From: Lutimonas vermicola
GTDB taxonomy: Bacteria; Bacteroidota; Bacteroidia; Flavobacteriales; Flavobacteriaceae
Direction: 5' to 3'
Assembly (NCBI RefSeq): GCF_038433205.1
Contig: NZ_JBCDNA010000003.1
Location: 248,001-312,000 of the forward strand
Length of the DNA: 64,000 nt
The notes under the pieces were generated by a model, which worked only from the letters and a program-made list of their open reading frames with translations, was not told the origin of the DNA and did no database searches. Positions 62,283-64,000 of this stretch are shown piece after piece. The position numbers and the translations under genes were made by a program. Each line of letters begins with the position of its first letter. Within the stretch, counting starts at the first letter, position 1.

Positions 62283-63176
62283 ATGTCTATACAGGTTGAA
62301 AATGTAATTAAGGAATACGGTTCCCAAAAAGCACTGGACGGGGTCAGTTTTAAAATCGATTCAGGAGAGATCGTAGGGTTCCTTGGTCCGAATGGAGCGG
62401 GGAAATCTACCTTGATGAAAATCATTACAACCTATATAAAGCAAACAGAGGGTGAGGTTATGGTCAATGGGTTTGACACCTTCAAGAAAGATATCGAAGT
62501 CAAGAAATCCATCGGTTATTTGCCCGAGCACAATCCCTTGTACCTCGATTATTATGTAAAGGAGTACTTATTGTTTCATGCTGATATACACCATATTCGA
62601 AAAAACAGAATAGACGAGGTTATTGATCAGGTTGGTTTAAATGATATTGAAGGGAAGAAAATTGGTCAATTGTCAAAAGGGTATAGGCAGCGAGTTGGTT
62701 TGGCGGCTGCATTATTACATGACCCGGAAGTACTTATTCTTGATGAACCAACCACAGGACTTGACCCCAATCAATTAAAAGAGATCAGAGACCTTATCAA
62801 AGACATTGGTAAATCAAAAACAATTCTATTATCAACGCATATCATGCAGGAGGTTGAAGCTATGTGCGACAGGGTGATCATCATTAATAAGGGTCATATA
62901 GTGGCTGATAAAAAACTCAGCGAATTGCTTACTGATCAGAAACAAGTGATTCAGGTAGAATTTGACCTCATTGTCGATGAGCAATTGCTAAAATCGCTGC
63001 CAAACTTAAAAGAAGCCCATAAGAGTGAAGAAAATTTATGGAACCTGGTTTTTGAAACCGAGGAAGATATGAGGGCTGAAGTATTTGATTTTGCAAAGAA
63101 AAATGGATTCAGGACCTTGCGGCTTAATCGAAAAACAGTTAGCTTAGAGTCACTTTTCCAGAACTTAACTAATTAA
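62283..63176 (+). CDS. gldA: Gliding motility ABC transporter ATP-binding protein GldA
   Basis: A 297-residue ABC ATPase. From the ATG at 62283 it begins MSIQVENVIKEYGSQKALDG, as GldA proteins do; the frame stays open to 62172 but that part is in the promoter region. Walker A FLGPNGAGKSTLMKI, signature QLSKGYRQRVGLAAAL, Walker B VLILDEPTTGLD, H-loop STHIMQE. In Flavobacterium johnsoniae GldA works with GldF and GldG in gliding motility. Those genes are not in the window, so motility use is probable but not proven. Confidence 0.88.
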   Translation: MSIQVENVIKEYGSQKALDGVSFKIDSGEIVGFLGPNGAGKSTLMKIITTYIKQTEGEVMVNGFDTFKKDIEVKKSIGYLPEHNPLYLDYYVKEYLLFHADIHHIRKNRIDEVIDQVGLNDIEGKKIGQLSKGYRQRVGLAAALLHDPEVLILDEPTTGLDPNQLKEIRDLIKDIGKSKTILLSTHIMQEVEAMCDRVIIINKGHIVADKKLSELLTDQKQVIQVEFDLIVDEQLLKSLPNLKEAHKSEENLWNLVFETEEDMRAEVFDFAKKNGFRTLRLNRKTVSLESLFQNLTN

Positions 63177-63187
63177 TATAGTGGGAT

Positions 63188-64000
63188 ATGAGTAGAGTAG
63201 TTATTATTATTGTTTTTTGCGTTTTTTGGGTTTCGAATTCTTTTTCGCAGGAAGAAGAAAAGAAAACCGATGAGATAAAGGATTTTTATCTAAAAAAAGG
63301 GAAGGGGTTCGAATTCCATTTTGATCAAGACAGGTATATGTTCTATATTGACTTTAGGGGACAATTCAGAGCATCTTATCCGCACAATAATTTTCCGACA
63401 AGTGAGGATGATTTCAGTGATGACGACATCAATATGGGTATCAGTAGAGCGAGGATCAAATTCGGGGGTTATGTCGGGGAGCCGGGATTCAACTTTTATC
63501 TTGAACAGGACTTAAGAGGGGGAAACCTGCTGGATTTCAGGGCTCAGATCGAAAAACTATCCTATCTAAAATTTCGTGTCGGACAATGGAAGGCAAGGTA
63601 CTCGCGTGAAAGGGTCATCTCTTCAGGAAAACAAACCGGTCTGGAACGTTCATTGATCAATAGGATATTCACAATAGATAGACAGCAAGGTGTTTCCCTA
63701 TATGGTAACCTTGATGGTGGAGGAGCAGCTAATTTCAATTATTGGGCAGAAATACTTACAGGCAGTGGACGAGGTGGTTCAGTGGGAGACGATGACAACC
63801 TGATGTATATGATGAGACTTCAATGGAACCCGAATGGCAAAGAATTGGGATTTTCAGGATCTGATTTAGAATTCCATGAAAAATTTGTCAGCTCGGTTGC
63901 CATAGCTGGCGTTACTAATACTTCTAAATATACCAGGTTCTCAACAAGTGGAGGAGGACAGTTATATGGTTATGAGCCCGGAGTAGACGGACAATACAAA
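63188..64000 (+). CDS. Phosphate-selective porin O/P-family protein (partial, C-terminus off window)
   Basis: The frame is open for 271 codons from the ATG at 63188 to the right edge. It starts MSRVVIIIVFCVFWVSNSFSQ, a signal peptide, then a charged linker and the barrel: FEFHFDQDRYMFYIDFRGQFRA, INMGISRARIKFGGYV, FNFYLEQDLRG and LKFRVGQWKARYSRERV. These match the OprO/OprP family, which forms anion-specific outer-membrane pores. It begins 11 bases after gldA. No Pho box is seen before it, unlike the genes near phoBR. Confidence 0.8.
   Translation, partial: MSRVVIIIVFCVFWVSNSFSQEEEKKTDEIKDFYLKKGKGFEFHFDQDRYMFYIDFRGQFRASYPHNNFPTSEDDFSDDDINMGISRARIKFGGYVGEPGFNFYLEQDLRGGNLLDFRAQIEKLSYLKFRVGQWKARYSRERVISSGKQTGLERSLINRIFTIDRQQGVSLYGNLDGGGAANFNYWAEILTGSGRGGSVGDDDNLMYMMRLQWNPNGKELGFSGSDLEFHEKFVSSVAIAGVTNTSKYTRFSTSGGGQLYGYEPGVDGQYK

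Overview
The window comes from a marine-type member of the Bacteroidota, most likely Flavobacteriaceae. The indicators are a GldA gliding-motility ATPase, a THC0290_0291-type outer-membrane protein, the DUF6341/DUF6427/upp neighbourhood, rnpA followed by a tail protease, a TonB receptor with a carboxypeptidase-regulatory-like N-terminus, and repeated TTG-N(19-22)-TAnnTTTG promoters. The sequence is AT-rich and almost fully packed with chromosomal housekeeping and catabolic genes. I see no insertion sequence, prophage, CRISPR array, rRNA or tRNA.

Layout. 1-4.6 kb: a minus-strand glycan operon (GH3 glycosidase, ADP-ribosylglycohydrolase-fold lipoprotein, SDR, ChbG-type deacetylase running off the left edge). 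4.7-6.1 kb: BBE-type flavoprotein, then a 416-base gap. 6.5-17.4 kb: minus-strand accessory and housekeeping genes, including a 5-alpha-reductase-like and 3-beta-HSD-like pair, LpxD, an old-yellow-enzyme, an M61-like protease and glutaryl-CoA dehydrogenase. 17.5-23.7 kb: rnpA, an S41 protease, a DUF6909-like protein, purD and a glycosyltransferase. 23.7-30.5 kb: a phosphate-starvation region (PhoB/PhoR, a small YwqK-like protein, a beta-helix lipoprotein, a TonB receptor) with 11-base-period TTAACA arrays. 30.5-39.2 kb: exonuclease, ABC-F protein, thioredoxin, then a peptide-use cluster (DPP-IV and two POT transporters). 39.5-47.1 kb: HMG-CoA reductase, superoxide dismutase, DMT exporter, yicC-gmk-nadD, M23 peptidase and a GH3-type amido synthetase. 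47.3-57.9 kb: mscL, alr-tdk, an AsmA-like protein, metB, an alkyltransferase-like protein, trmB, DUF6341/DUF6427 and upp. 58.0-62.2 kb: the phenylalanine/tyrosine operon. 62.3-64.0 kb: gldA and a phosphate-selective porin cut by the right edge.

The strongest discovery is in the 322 bases before pheA: a consensus promoter, an unannotated 18-codon leader peptide (MIKSVQIANWFYFYFFTK) ending in a Phe/Tyr run, a hairpin between those codons and the bases after the leader stop, an alternative partner for the terminator arm, and a U-tract terminator just before pheA. Together these make a classical ribosome-mediated attenuator for pheA-aminotransferase-tyrA-DAHP synthase/chorismate mutase. The second is the set of Pho-box-like direct repeats around phoBR, which connects the YwqK-like protein, the beta-helix lipoprotein and the TonB receptor to phosphate limitation.
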